From Paulinella micropora (Eukaryota > Cercozoa > Imbricatea > Euglyphida > Paulinellidae): a stretch of DNA of 64,000 nt. Under the pieces are notes generated by a model that was not told where the DNA came from, did no database searches, and saw only the letters and a program-made list of their open reading frames with translations. The DNA lies in the NCBI GenBank assembly GCA_019918135.1, contig WBZZ01003735.1:1-64000 (forward strand), given 5' to 3'. Shown in pieces: positions 1-9,000 of the stretch. The stretch's first letter is position 1; every line of letters starts with the position of its first letter. The position numbers and the translations under genes are program-made.

Positions 1-247
1 GCTGTACAGCCGCGCCTTGCTGCGGGGCTTGGGCTTTTCCGAGAGCACCGATCCCGTCGTCATAGCCCAGGAACTAGCAGCGGCGCCCGACATTTCTCTC
101 TTGTGTCCAGCCATGGGGTACGTGCCGCACACGGTCACGCCCGAGTTCTGGGCGCAGGTCGGCGACGCGCTCCGCTTCGGTTCAGTACATTTTTCAATAC
201 ATATTTTATTCGCTCCAAAACAAAGAAAACACTACCTTGAAACCTGA
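1..247 (+). CDS. C-terminal end of a gene entering from the left edge, unknown function
   Basis: An open frame runs from base 2 with no stop until TGA at 245-247, so this is the 3' part of a gene that begins outside the window. About 81 codons are visible. The first 60 residues look like ordinary protein; the last 20 are AT-rich at the DNA level and may be read-through of a 3' region or an unspliced end. The stretch with short motifs LLRG, QELAA and MGYV vaguely resembles the minus-strand remnant at 61260-61710 (LRGF, QALPA, LGYV), so the two could be relatives. I do not recognise a family. Confidence 0.45.
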   Translation, partial: LYSRALLRGLGFSESTDPVVIAQELAAAPDISLLCPAMGYVPHTVTPEFWAQVGDALRFGSVHFSIHILFAPKQRKHYLET

Positions 248-393
248 ATAAAATGCCTGGGAGCAGCAAAGGGGAAGGGGCGGGGGGGGTGCTTTCCCCC
301 CTCCCACCAACCGCCCCTCTTTCTTCTTTTCCTTCCTCCCCCCCTCCCCCCTCCCTCTTTCTATTCTCCTCCCCGCCTCGTTCCGACTAAAAA

Positions 394-813
394 ATGAACA
401 TACAAGTTCAGTGCGGCGCTTGTACGGGGGCCTGCATCGTCAGTCCGACAGAGCTGAGAGTGTGCCCGCAATGCCGCGAACCCCGGCTCTACCTGTGCAC
501 GCGCAAGAGGTGCTTTGCGGAAGTATGCTTCGAGTGCGGCATTGACACGAGACCACACGTGTGTCTCTCCAGGTGCCTGAACGGTTGTATCATCACCGGC
601 GAAGGCGGCCGCGGCGCTAGTAACTCGCGGGTGGGTCGGACCAAGAAGAAGACGCAGAAGAAGCAGAAGAAGCAGCAGAAGACCTCCGGCCAGCCGGCGC
701 CGGCTAGCAAACGCCAGCCCCCTGCGCAGGAGGGGGCCTTGCTGTTGTGGGTACGACAGCAAGGCCCCCAAGCCGACACTACGAAGCTGAAAGAGGAGGA
801 GGAGGTCCAGTAG
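394..813 (+). CDS. Small cysteine-rich, possibly zinc-binding protein
   Basis: ATG at 394 follows an AT-rich ACTAAAAA stretch. The 139-residue product has Cys pairs in its first 75 residues (CGAC, CPQC, CxxKRC, CFECG, then a CLSRCLNGC stretch), typical of a zinc-binding fold such as a treble clef or RING-like domain, though spacing does not fit a family I can name. The C-terminal half is low-complexity Lys/Gln-rich (KKxQKKQKK) and then Pro/acidic, so it could contact nucleic acid. It is followed by a T-run/AATTAA 3' end and by a partial duplicate of itself at 961-1182. Function unknown. Confidence 0.6.
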   Translation: MNIQVQCGACTGACIVSPTELRVCPQCREPRLYLCTRKRCFAEVCFECGIDTRPHVCLSRCLNGCIITGEGGRGASNSRVGRTKKKTQKKQKKQQKTSGQPAPASKRQPPAQEGALLLWVRQQGPQADTTKLKEEEEVQ

Positions 814-815
814 AA

Positions 816-849
816 GTTTTTTGTTTTTATTTGTAATTAAAAAAAAAGC
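816..849 (+). terminator. AT-rich 3' end / polyadenylation region
   Basis: Immediately after the TAG at 811-813 lies a T-run, TTTTTATTTG and AATTAAAAAAAAA. The T-run followed by an A-run can fold back on itself. The same design recurs after most genes here (for example 3703-3721 and 12989-13005). Confidence 0.5.
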
Positions 850-960
850 AAGCCTGCAAACCTGTGCAAGGAGGACACAGCGATTTTCGCAAGGAGCCCC
901 TCCTCTCCTCTCCCCATTCTTGCCGCCACCCCCCTTCCCCCGTTCCTGCCCCCTACTTGG

Positions 961-1182
961 AGGTGCTTTGCGAAAGTATGCTTCGGGTGCGGCATTGACA
1001 CGAGACCACACGTGCGTCTCTCCAAGTGCTTGAATCGCTGTATCATCACCGGCCAGCCCGCGCCGGCTAGCAAGGGCAAGGCCGCTGCGCAGGCAACAGG
1101 CCTGCTGTCGTGGATACGGGGAGCACCCCCAGCCAGCACTGGCGGAGTGGAAGAGGAGGCCCCGCTAAAAGAAGTTTTTTAA
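961..1182 (+). pseudogene. Truncated tandem duplicate of the Cys-rich gene at 394-813
   Basis: From base 961 an open frame repeats the second half of the upstream gene almost exactly (RCFAKVCFGCGID, RPHVRLSKCL, then PAPASKGKA) and ends at TAA 1180-1182, inside a TTTTTTAATAAAA 3' end. The N-terminal Cys pairs are missing, no ATG precedes it in frame, and a C-rich tract fills 890-958. One of the conserved Cys is replaced (CFECG to CFGCG keeps the pair, VCLSR to VRLSK loses one). It looks like a decayed 3' duplicate, though a spliced transcript from the upstream gene could in principle include it. Confidence 0.7.
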
Positions 1183-1192
1183 TAAAAAAACA
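1175..1192 (+). terminator. AATAAA polyadenylation region
   Basis: GTTTTTTAATAAAAAAAC overlaps the stop of the truncated duplicate: a T-run, AATAAA and an A-run, the recurring 3'-end design of the window. Confidence 0.5.
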
Positions 1193-1344
1193 AAATTTAA
1201 GTGACAATCGGCCGCCCTCTCTCGACGTTGGGGGCGGCCGATTGACTGCCCGCCCCCCCCCCTCTTCTCTCTCCCTGCCCCCTTCTCCTCCCCCCTGCCC
1301 CCTCCCCTCCAAGAGAGGAGGCAGGGGCGCTCTTTGAGCCTAGT

Positions 1345-1353
1345 CTTATAAAC
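1345..1353 (+). promoter_or_regulatory. TATA-like box just upstream of the 1360 gene
   Basis: TCTTATAAAC lies about 10 bases before the ATG at 1360. A TATA-like box this close to the start is also seen for heliorhodopsin (4955-4966), suggesting very short leaders, or that the box belongs to an AT-rich initiator. Confidence 0.35.
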
Positions 1354-1359
1354 ATCAAC

Positions 1360-2631
1360 ATGCCCCTGGATATGCGTGGCGACGCAAATCAGGCCTGGCA
1401 CCCCTCACCTCCTGCGGGGAGGCCGCCCCAGCCTAGGCCCCAGAAACGCCAGGGCCTAGCTGGGGCGAAAAGTGAATCTACGGCAAAGCTCGAACGCTTT
1501 GCCGTAGATTCAGGGCAGCGGCCATATCGGTATATCAACCTAAATGGCCTCGGCGCCGAGGAACTGGTGGCTCTGCGAACACTGCTAAATGAACAAGCTA
1601 AAATCTCAGCCAAGGAATCAGCGCCCACGCTGGTTTTCCAAATGAACGACGGCCTTTATACCAACCCACATATAGAAGAGCGCTGGGGCATCCGGAACTG
1701 GCAAGAGCCACCGATTGATGACTGGGTTCACCGGGTGAACGCCCAGCTACCTCGCCTGCGACCCAGCCAAACCAACCCCCCGGTGGCGTGGCTGGCACTA
1801 CCAGGGCCAGCGGGCCAGAACGCGGACGACGCCGTTCGTGCAACGAACGGCACGAGCTGCGTTGTCAGCGACCTGGCTGCCAGCAGAACGTCGACAGGCC
1901 AGGCAGCCAGACTGCTAGCCTTCTCGCCAATGCCAACCCCTCCTGCCTTTAGATCTACAAGCAGAGACTACTGGGCAACCACCGCGTATGCCCTAGTTGA
2001 GCCTCAACGCAACCTCCGCGCAGTGCTCACGTGCGTACGTGGGTACATCACTCGCCCCCAAAACGCCAAAAAAAGGAGAGCGCTCCGCACTAACGTAGGA
2101 AGGGCGGCGACAATATATTGTACTAGCGCCTGGGCTTCCCAGTGGGTAAACGGCATCTTGTCGTACCAGGGCCTAGGTTCAAAGGAAGCCCCGACTTGGA
2201 TAAGGCAACTGCGTCCCGAGCCCGTCTGGCTTCAGATGGAGCTGGAAACAGCAAGCCCGTCGCCGTTCAGCGACAATATTCCGCTTAGAACCGCCCTTAC
2301 CTGTGGCGGGGCTTTGGTGCTGTTCCAACAAAGCATGGACGTGAGATCAGATTCCCCGAACCTTGCTGCACTTCTGACCTCCGGGCCGCCTCGTCGGGTC
2401 ATCCCCTCGGCTAACACACAACAGAAACTAACTTCAAGAATCATAGAGCACAACGAGTCTGCCCAAAAAGCCAAAAGCCGCACAGCACGTCGCTTCAAAC
2501 TTGACACACAGATAAACCCCCCGCTGACGACGCTGAAGGCGAAACCTGGATTTAATAGTGAAGAGGAAGCGAGAAAAGAAGTTTTTTTAATTGAAAACAA
2601 CAATGACACTCGTTACTGCTACCAACAGTAG
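1360..2631 (+). CDS. Hypothetical protein, 423 residues
   Basis: ATG at 1360 opens an uninterrupted frame to TAG at 2629-2631. The N-terminal 40 residues are Pro/Arg-rich, the middle has well-formed mixed sequence (IEERWGIRNW, DDWVHRVN), and the last 60 residues are basic. No signal peptide, membrane segment or catalytic motif that I recognise. A perfect 17-bp DNA hairpin sits inside the coding region at 1473-1512, where it encodes residues about 38-51. The 3' end overlaps a T-run/A-run element at 2580-2600, within the coding frame, so the last few residues may be an extension. Function unknown. Confidence 0.6.
   Translation: MPLDMRGDANQAWHPSPPAGRPPQPRPQKRQGLAGAKSESTAKLERFAVDSGQRPYRYINLNGLGAEELVALRTLLNEQAKISAKESAPTLVFQMNDGLYTNPHIEERWGIRNWQEPPIDDWVHRVNAQLPRLRPSQTNPPVAWLALPGPAGQNADDAVRATNGTSCVVSDLAASRTSTGQAARLLAFSPMPTPPAFRSTSRDYWATTAYALVEPQRNLRAVLTCVRGYITRPQNAKKRRALRTNVGRAATIYCTSAWASQWVNGILSYQGLGSKEAPTWIRQLRPEPVWLQMELETASPSPFSDNIPLRTALTCGGALVLFQQSMDVRSDSPNLAALLTSGPPRRVIPSANTQQKLTSRIIEHNESAQKAKSRTARRFKLDTQINPPLTTLKAKPGFNSEEEARKEVFLIENNNDTRYCYQQ
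1473..1512. repeat. Perfect 17-bp inverted repeat inside a coding region
   Basis: TGAATCTACGGCAAAGC at 1473-1489 is followed after a 6-base loop by its exact reverse complement at 1496-1512. Chance occurrence of a 17-bp perfect stem with so short a loop is very low. It may be a termination or regulatory hairpin, or the footprint of a palindromic element inserted in frame. Confidence 0.9.
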
Positions 2632-2668
2632 CAAATCCGAGCGTTGTGAAACACTCTCCATTTCGTTT

Positions 2669-2679
2669 CAATATATACT
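2669..2679 (+). promoter_or_regulatory. TATA-like promoter for the 2824 gene
   Basis: CAATATATACTC precedes a C/G homopolymer tract (2682-2707) and the start of the next gene. It is the only AT-rich block of this kind in the 190-base spacer. Confidence 0.4.
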
Positions 2680-2823
2680 CCGGGGGGGGGGGCGGCCCCC
2701 CCCCCCTCCAAACCTAGCCCTTGCCCAGTGCTAGGTTTAGGTCTAAAAATCAGAGAGCTGGGGCAGACCGGGAAAAAAGTAGCGGGCGCGAAGACTAGCC
2801 TCAAAAAAATAAAACAAGAAAGA

Positions 2824-3660
2824 ATGTTTGTGCAACAAAGCAATGGAGCCGAGACCCGGGCGGCCAAAAGACGGCGCCTGGATAAAATGTCACAGGCACT
2901 ACCTCTGACCTTTGCTCGTGCAGGTGCTGTAGCTCAAGCACGGCTGTGCTCGTCGGTACAGCTGGACCTGTGTGTGCCTCGAGAAGGAGGAGGAGTCGAC
3001 GACAGACTCTGCGCTGAGGTGGCAGCGCGTGTTCTGGCAGGCGACGCTAGTGTGTATGCCCGGCGCCCGGGAACTTGTTGGTCGGAGCTTGACACTGTGA
3101 TTACCGCCCCCTACATGCGCTCAGCCAACGAGCACTGGCTGCGCTTCCATCTCAGCAAGGGGCTGTCAGGTTCGCAGGTATCGAACGAAGCAACCCTGCG
3201 GGCCGTCGCGGCAGGCCACTTGGCGGTCCGCCTTGTATCCACGCTGCTGCCGCTCGTGGTGACAAAGATCTGCAGGGACTATCTTGCGCCCGCCCCCGTG
3301 GACGACATTGACGCGAAGACGTGGATCGCACTAGCGTACCTAGGCCGGCAGAAACTATACAACCTCACAGGCATGCCAGCCATGGCGAAGCGGCCCTTTT
3401 TCCGCTACGAGCTGAGCGACGATGAGAGGGAATTGTGGGACGACGAGTGCGCTCTGAAACAGAGCTTGGATGACGCTCTGACGCTTCCCTACCGTTCTCC
3501 CGTAATAGAATATATGGTATCGCCAGAGACGATGCCGGGCCTGCGGGAACAGCACGAGCAAAGGGCCTGCCAGCATTTGCAACAACAGGCGGCCGTCCAC
3601 AACCAGAGGCTTGCTCGATTCCGTGAAGCCGTGGAGTCTCTGATCCGCCGCGAGCTCTGA
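2824..3660 (+). CDS. Hypothetical protein, 278 residues
   Basis: ATG at 2824 is preferred; an in-frame upstream start at 2728 is not ATG and the extra 32 residues are basic low-complexity. The product begins with a short basic cluster (AKRRRLDK) that could act as a nuclear localisation signal, followed by mixed, mostly helical sequence (ARVLAGD, IDAKTWIALAYLGRQKLY), and ends in a charged, Gln-rich helix. No family recognised. It is convergent with heliorhodopsin; the two genes share the A/T palindrome at 3703-3721. Confidence 0.6.
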   Translation: MFVQQSNGAETRAAKRRRLDKMSQALPLTFARAGAVAQARLCSSVQLDLCVPREGGGVDDRLCAEVAARVLAGDASVYARRPGTCWSELDTVITAPYMRSANEHWLRFHLSKGLSGSQVSNEATLRAVAAGHLAVRLVSTLLPLVVTKICRDYLAPAPVDDIDAKTWIALAYLGRQKLYNLTGMPAMAKRPFFRYELSDDERELWDDECALKQSLDDALTLPYRSPVIEYMVSPETMPGLREQHEQRACQHLQQQAAVHNQRLARFREAVESLIRREL

Positions 3661-3702
3661 GCGCTCCCGAAGCGTTCGGTGTGATCATTGCGAGAAAAGT
3701 TG

Positions 3703-3721
3703 TTTTTTTAATTAAAAAAAA
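3703..3721. terminator. Bidirectional A/T palindrome between convergent genes
   Basis: TTTTTTTAATTAAAAAAAA is nearly self-complementary and lies between the stop at 3660 (plus) and the heliorhodopsin stop at 3765 (minus), so it can serve as 3' end for both. Confidence 0.6.
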
Positions 3722-3764
3722 GGCCGCGGTAATGTCTACTTCTTAGCGCGCTGCTGCAGCAGCG

Positions 3765-4949
3765 CTAGCGTCCAGCGGTAGCGGGCTGGGGAAGCCAGTC
3801 GGTGGATTGGTTTTTGAGCGACAGGAGCGCTAGGACAGTGAGGGCCATCTTGCTGGTAAGGCTCAAGCAGCAGTAGACAATTTCAGCGCACGGATGAGGG
3901 CTAAGGCTCTGGGTCGAGCTCTCGCTGCTCAGCAAAGGCGGCGACTTCAGCCGGACAACACAGTAGGCCTCCCAGAAACCAAAGCTGGAAAAGAAAACAG
4001 ACTCTAGCCCAATGGCAACAAGGATGATAAGCTTGACCCTGCCGGGGTCGGCTCCGGCGGGGATTTCGAGGCTGGCCACGACCCCCCCGGCAGCAAACCA
4101 CAGGGGCAAGAATGACAGAACGAGCAGTAGCCACGAAAGTGCCCAGCATGTTAGGGTCACGGCCCGCAGCGCAACTGCGGGCCCCGCAGGAGTGTTGAGC
4201 TTGGCCCTTGCTTCGCTGGTGTTTTCCTTTAGACTATCAGTTCTATTGAGAGATTTAAATACTTCATCCGATGAGACCCTCGCCCGTGGCGGTGTTTCTT
4301 CCGAGAGTAGACCGGTTAACTCAGGCCCCCCGGCAGCATTGTTTCCAGGTTCTGCAACCCAGTAGCGCCAGGCGAGCAAGGGGGCAAGTCCCCCGACCCA
4401 GACCATAAGGTTGCAGAGTACAAACGAGACTGCCAGCGCTGGCACCGAACGCTCCCCCGCCAGCAGCTGCAGCTGTAGCAGCATCAAGGGTGCAGTGATT
4501 GAGTATTCTAGCCAGCGGGCTGCCTGGGGATACGAGCGGAGCGCCGGGTTACAGCAGCTGTCCAAGAGGCCACACTGGACCAAGTAGAGGCCACACTGGA
4601 CCAAGTGACCTGCTGCAGTGAGGGAATGGAAGGCCACCGACAGACCCCATAGCGAAACGCCGGGACCGATACTTACGAGCTCTAGCCAGCCGGCCGGCCG
4701 GGTCTGCGCGGCGCCAACCCCCTCACGCGGGAGGCCAACTCTTAAGGTCACGATAGAGGTCTGAGCTAGTGGCAGGCTCTTGGCAAAGTCTAGTGGGCCT
4801 GTCACCTGGAGGATGGCAAGCACCAAGTGGGCCGCAAAAGCTAAGATATTAAGCCCAAGGACAACAAGCCACGAGCAAGGCCCGGCTGAACTTCCCACCG
4901 CTGTCGTAGTACCACCAGTATTCTTGCGCCGTCTTTTCGACGAGGTCAT
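3765..4949 (-). CDS. Viral heliorhodopsin
   Basis: 394 residues with seven hydrophobic segments (roughly 26-49, 92-120, 146-165, 169-194, 262-288, 306-331 and 354-378). The third carries the heliorhodopsin signature RWLEYS (145-150), placing the conserved Glu counter-ion at 148. The seventh holds the retinal lysine in LSLTSK (Lys 367), with AEIVYCCLSL before it, again matching heliorhodopsins and not type 1 proton pumps. Heliorhodopsins bind retinal in a membrane with inverted topology; viral copies are known from coccolithoviruses and reported in mirusviruses, and some conduct ions. Oddities: a ~65-residue Ser/charged insertion between helices 4 and 5 (198-260) and a 7-residue internal duplication (LVQCGLY, LVQCGLL) from a 21-bp tandem repeat. 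ATG at 4949 is preceded by a TATA-like box. Confidence 0.85.
   Translation of the reverse strand: MTSSKRRRKNTGGTTTAVGSSAGPCSWLVVLGLNILAFAAHLVLAILQVTGPLDFAKSLPLAQTSIVTLRVGLPREGVGAAQTRPAGWLELVSIGPGVSLWGLSVAFHSLTAAGHLVQCGLYLVQCGLLDSCCNPALRSYPQAARWLEYSITAPLMLLQLQLLAGERSVPALAVSFVLCNLMVWVGGLAPLLAWRYWVAEPGNNAAGGPELTGLLSEETPPRARVSSDEVFKSLNRTDSLKENTSEARAKLNTPAGPAVALRAVTLTCWALSWLLLVLSFLPLWFAAGGVVASLEIPAGADPGRVKLIILVAIGLESVFFSSFGFWEAYCVVRLKSPPLLSSESSTQSLSPHPCAEIVYCCLSLTSKMALTVLALLSLKNQSTDWLPQPATAGR
4566..4607. repeat. 21-bp tandem duplication in the heliorhodopsin gene
   Basis: Two adjacent 21-base units (4566-4586 and 4587-4607) differ only at the last base. They add seven codons in the loop after helix 2, without a frameshift. 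Confidence 0.9.
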
Positions 4950-4952
4950 TGT

Positions 4953-4967
4953 GTGTTATATATACAC
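4953..4967 (-). promoter_or_regulatory. TATA-like box of heliorhodopsin
   Basis: On the minus strand TGTATATATAACACAC ends a few bases before the ATG. It is the only AT block in the spacer, which is otherwise C/G-rich up to 5130. Confidence 0.4.
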
Positions 4968-5206
4968 ATGTTTCAAAAGCAAGGTGCACACCTCCCCCCT
5001 GCCCCCCAGCCCCGCGCCGGGGGCGGAGTTGGGGGACAAGGGGAAGAAGGGGGGGGGGGAAGAGGAGAGAGAGGGAGAGAGAAAGGGGAGGGAAGGGGGG
5101 GTGCGCCACATGTCGCCCCTCCCCCCCCCCCACTCTTCATTCTCAGGCCTTTGTTTTCTCCTATCTCTGTCTTTTTTGGGGGCAGGTGCGCCCGAGGGGT
5201 CGGTAT

Positions 5207-5827
5207 ATGCCTAAGCGTGTGCCTCTTTTCTTCCCCCGGTGCTGGCCTAAAAAACTCGTAAAAGAAAGGAAGATGGAGTTGGATCAATATAGGCGCGAGA
5301 TGAAGGAAAGACAGGCGCTCCTAAACACAATGGCAGCCGAGCAAGGCGCGAGCGACGACTATGAAAAAGAGTGGCAGACCGAACAGATGTGCAAACGTGA
5401 GAGCGCAGCTCTAAGCGAATGGGAAGAGGCCCAGCTTGAACAATGGGGAGGACATGCTGCCGGGGGGCATGCTGCCCCCCAACCCCCCCCTGCTCAAACG
5501 CCACCTGCCAGAAACCTTCCTGTTCCCTTGCCAGCGCCGGGGCGTGCTGCAACCCCAGCCCTCCCTGCCTCTTCGCCTCAAGTCCGTGCCAGCGCTGTGG
5601 AGCTAAAGTTGGAGTTTGAACGAGCCATGACAGACTTTACAGTGCATGGTCGTGAGGCGGCGGCGACGGAGCGCCTGAATCGGGCGGGCATATCCTGGGA
5701 CATGGCGGCGCGGTGGGCGGTACAAGGCGGGCAAGTGACTGCGGAGGAATTTCGCGAGAACCTGTTGCTAGAGGGAACTAGGTGGGAGGTGGAGAAGGAG
5801 AGATGGGTATGGGGAAACGGCCGGTAA
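5207..5827 (+). CDS. Proline-rich charged protein, unknown
   Basis: The frame is open from 4949, but codons before 5207 read low-complexity Gly/Arg/Pro from the C/G tract, so ATG 5207 (or ATG 5273 in a good AAGATGG context) is the probable start. The product has a charged, helical N-terminal part (LDQYRREMKERQALL), a Pro-rich linker at about residues 90-120 and a folded-looking C-terminal part (ELKLEFERAMTDF, WDMAARWAVQGG). Divergent from heliorhodopsin across a ~257-base spacer. No family recognised. Confidence 0.5.
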   Translation: MPKRVPLFFPRCWPKKLVKERKMELDQYRREMKERQALLNTMAAEQGASDDYEKEWQTEQMCKRESAALSEWEEAQLEQWGGHAAGGHAAPQPPPAQTPPARNLPVPLPAPGRAATPALPASSPQVRASAVELKLEFERAMTDFTVHGREAAATERLNRAGISWDMAARWAVQGGQVTAEEFRENLLLEGTRWEVEKERWVWGNGR

Positions 5828-6063
5828 TGCCAAGCGGAAGCTCTCGTCTAGTCCTTCCCCCCCCCCCTCTTCTCCCCTCCTCCACCTCCCCTCCCCTTAT
5901 CTTTCCTTTTCTCCCTCCTCCCTTTTTCCTCTCTCTCTCTCTCTCTCCTGCCCTGTCCCGCAAAGTCTTTGGGCAGGGTTAGTAAAGAGAAATCACAAAA
6001 TTAAAAGAAAAAAAAAGATAAACCCTATTGGCTGTTCTTTGTGTACGACAGAGGAAAAAGAAG
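5828..6063. other. C/T-rich intergenic spacer
   Basis: Pyrimidine tracts with (CT)n at 5931-5947, then an AT-rich block (AAATTAAAAGAAAAAAAA) at 5998-6016 that may be promoter or 3'-end sequence. No gene seen. Confidence 0.5.
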
Positions 6064-9000
6064 ATGGCAATGCAAAGGCAAGCTTCCGGCCCAGCAAGGG
6101 CCAAGCAGGGCCCTGCCTGGCCTCCTTCGAAAGAGGAGAAGGCGCCAGCGGGTTGGGATGGACCGGCGGCTGTAGGTACACCGGTACTGCAAGGTACATG
6201 CGCAGGGCTGTGCAACGATTTGGTGCTGCAGGGCTGGAGCATGCAGCAGTTAGATCTGAAGTCTACAGATCAGAGCCGAGACTTCTACACCAAGCTGGCG
6301 AGCTTGGTGCGCCATCATGATAGGGGTCCTGGTTCTGGTCCGGTGACGGAGTCTGATTTGTGTGTGGGCCACCCGGAGCTGTTTCACCATGGCTTTTTGC
6401 AAACTCTGCGGCGCGAGCTAAATAAATTGGTGACACAATCCCTGGCGTCGTGGGTGTGGCTGGTATTAGAGCAGGGCTCGCTCAGCGGGCAGTGGAGCTT
6501 GGAGCAGCTGGCCGACACGGTGGTGTACGTGCCGCCAGGCACGCGCCCGGCAGCACGGTCCTGGGAAAAGGGGCACACGCTCGGCTGCAACGGCCGGGAT
6601 TATTATTTTGAGGGTTTTCTGCAGCTAAGCGGAGAGCACCCGTACGAGCTAAGCGCCGTTAGCTGGTGGGATTTGTGTGAGGGACTAGCCCGGAGCTTGC
6701 AGCAGCCGAGCGCGCTGGGGGGGTCGTGGGCCAGCCTGCGGGACACGGTTCTGTCTTCAGAAACAAAGCAAAAAGCCGAGGCACTGTTGGTCAAGGAAAA
6801 AAGCCCCTCGTGCCCTCCCCGCACGGGGGCGCAGGACATTGAGGAAGAGATGGAGGAGGAGATCCTTCTGCTCGAGAAGCGCGTGCTAGAGGAATGTGCC
6901 TACGTGTTGGCTAAGCCGCACGCTTTTGTGTGTGACGCGGGGCCGCGGGTGACCAGCGAAAGGCTGTATCGGCCGTTGGTGTTAGGCAGTGTCCCCCCCG
7001 CGGTGGCGGCCTGGCCCTGGGAACGTTCCCCGCCGTTAGCGTCGGTGCTCCAACCCAAGCCGAACCCCAGCGCTACGGGTGTAGCCGGAGCCCGCGCCCT
7101 TTACATCCAGGCGCTGCACAAGTATCTACAGAAGCACCCGGAGTGTTTAGTGCTTGCCAACACCTTGGACAATTTGGCAGGCCGGCCCGTCGTGCAAGCC
7201 CGCAAGGGCCGGCCCCGCCCCCGCTAGGACCGGGGGCGCTATGGCTGGCGTCCGAAAACACTTTTATTCGCAAAGCTCCCCGCGAGGGCAAGAGCCCTAG
7301 CTTGCGGGGAGCTTCGGTTTACTTGCGTGTGGCCTGGCGCATCACAGCGAGTCAGGCGCCGCTACACAGCGTGCCCCTTTCGTTTGCGGGCCCCTGGCAT
7401 CGGGGCGGGCTAGAGCACGCGGCCCTGCTGCCGTGGCTGGCTTGTCACGAGGTGTTACACTATGTGCGCTGCGCAGCCTGGATAACAGAGTCTGAGCAGC
7501 CTGCCACGACTCTGGTCGTTTCGGCGCCGGCGCTGCGCCGCGGCAGGCTGTATGTAGATCCTTACTTTGCGTTGTGCCGTGGGGTCAGGCGCTATCTAAG
7601 AACGGAGCGGGCCTTGTACGCCGGCATGTGTATTACGCGTAAGACGCGTTTTTCGACGGGACGAGTCGAGGGCGTGCGCTCGCACGAGCACCGGAGCCAG
7701 GAGTGCAAGAGACAGGCGGAGCGCATAATTGCTATGTTTGGAGTCGGTGAGGACGGCGAAGACGACGATGAGGACGAGGAGAGGGGGGAGGAAGAGCTGA
7801 CGGACGACGAGCAGGAGGAGGCCGACGAAGAGGCTGACGAGGAGGAGGCTGACGAGGAGGAGGCTGACGAGGAGGAGGAGGAGGATCTATTACAGGACAC
7901 ACTGGGGGAGACTTATTACAACCAGGAAAACCGCGGTATGGTAGAGGATGAAGTGCAACGGACCAACTCAGACCCCAGCTGCCTGGCGGTGCGTGACTGG
8001 GTCTTTTGCTTGTTGCTGCCCTGGGCGGAAAGCGAGAGCGATGCTTGGCTGCGGCGGAACATCCCCCAGCCAAGACGGGCGCCCTGCCCTATACGTACTG
8101 CCCCGGAGGCGCGGGCGTGTCCCATGAGCAGATCCAGCGGTGGGCCTTGTCCCAAGCTCCGAGCTCGGAGTCAAAGCTGAGCGTACGCCTGGAGGTGGGT
8201 GATTACTGCAGTGCGGCCTACGAGGGCCCGCGCGTTTCTGACACAGCCTCGGGCGCTACCAAGTGTGTGGCACCTTATTTTCCGCGCGCGCAACCCTTGC
8301 CGGTAGGCGGAGACAGGGACCCGCAATGGCCGCGTACTTGGGACTGTATGTCGCCCGATTGGGAGGGCAAACGCCCCTTGCACGCGGCACGGGTCGCCCC
8401 CGTGGAGGCTCGGTACTGCTACACGTGGAACTATTTCCGCGAGGCCTGCCTGGGCAACCCCCGGATTCTGCGCGCTCCAGGGGAGGGCGCCCCGCCGTCC
8501 TTTGCCCACTGGGCAAAGAGGACGAGCGCGGAGGCGTCCAGGGCGCCCAAGTGGGGCGTTCTGGACCTGTTGCCCCCCGACGCAAAACAACACCTGTGCA
8601 AGCCGCCCCCCGCCGTAAGGAAAATCCTGGGCCTGACAAAGCACGACCTGTTGCACGTACGCTCGGTCCTGCACGAGCGGGACTTCTACGTCAGGCGTCT
8701 GCGGCAGGTGAGCGCAGCGCCGTACGGGCTCCGAGGGCAGCCCTCCGTTTACGCTGGCTTTGCGTGTCAACAGCCCGGCTGCCGCAACGTGGCCGTGGAC
8801 CTGCTGTTAGACGAGACAGCGGTGGAGGGGGGCCGCGCCGCTGAACGGCAAGTGTTGTGCGACGACCACGCCCCATTGAGAAATAGTAGTGTGGGCCGCT
8901 ATCACCGGAGCCAGTTCTTTAACTACCACGAGCCGGCCAGCACTAGATTGCTGGACGACATAGCTTGTAAGCGGCCCTCCAGCAGATCACTAGCGCTGAT

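Noticed and set aside
361-1011. Long minus-strand frame over the Cys-rich gene and its duplicate
   Set aside because: It is antisense to a Cys-patterned gene with a clear 3' end and reads poly-Leu and Gly/Arg low complexity; no ATG context supports it.
7592-7900. Minus-strand Ser-rich frame
   Set aside because: It is the antisense of the acidic GAGGAGGCTGAC repeat and has no independent support.
8263-8844. Arg/Pro/Gly-rich overlapping frame
   Set aside because: Shadow of the large gene in the +1 frame; composition is that of GC-rich non-coding reading.
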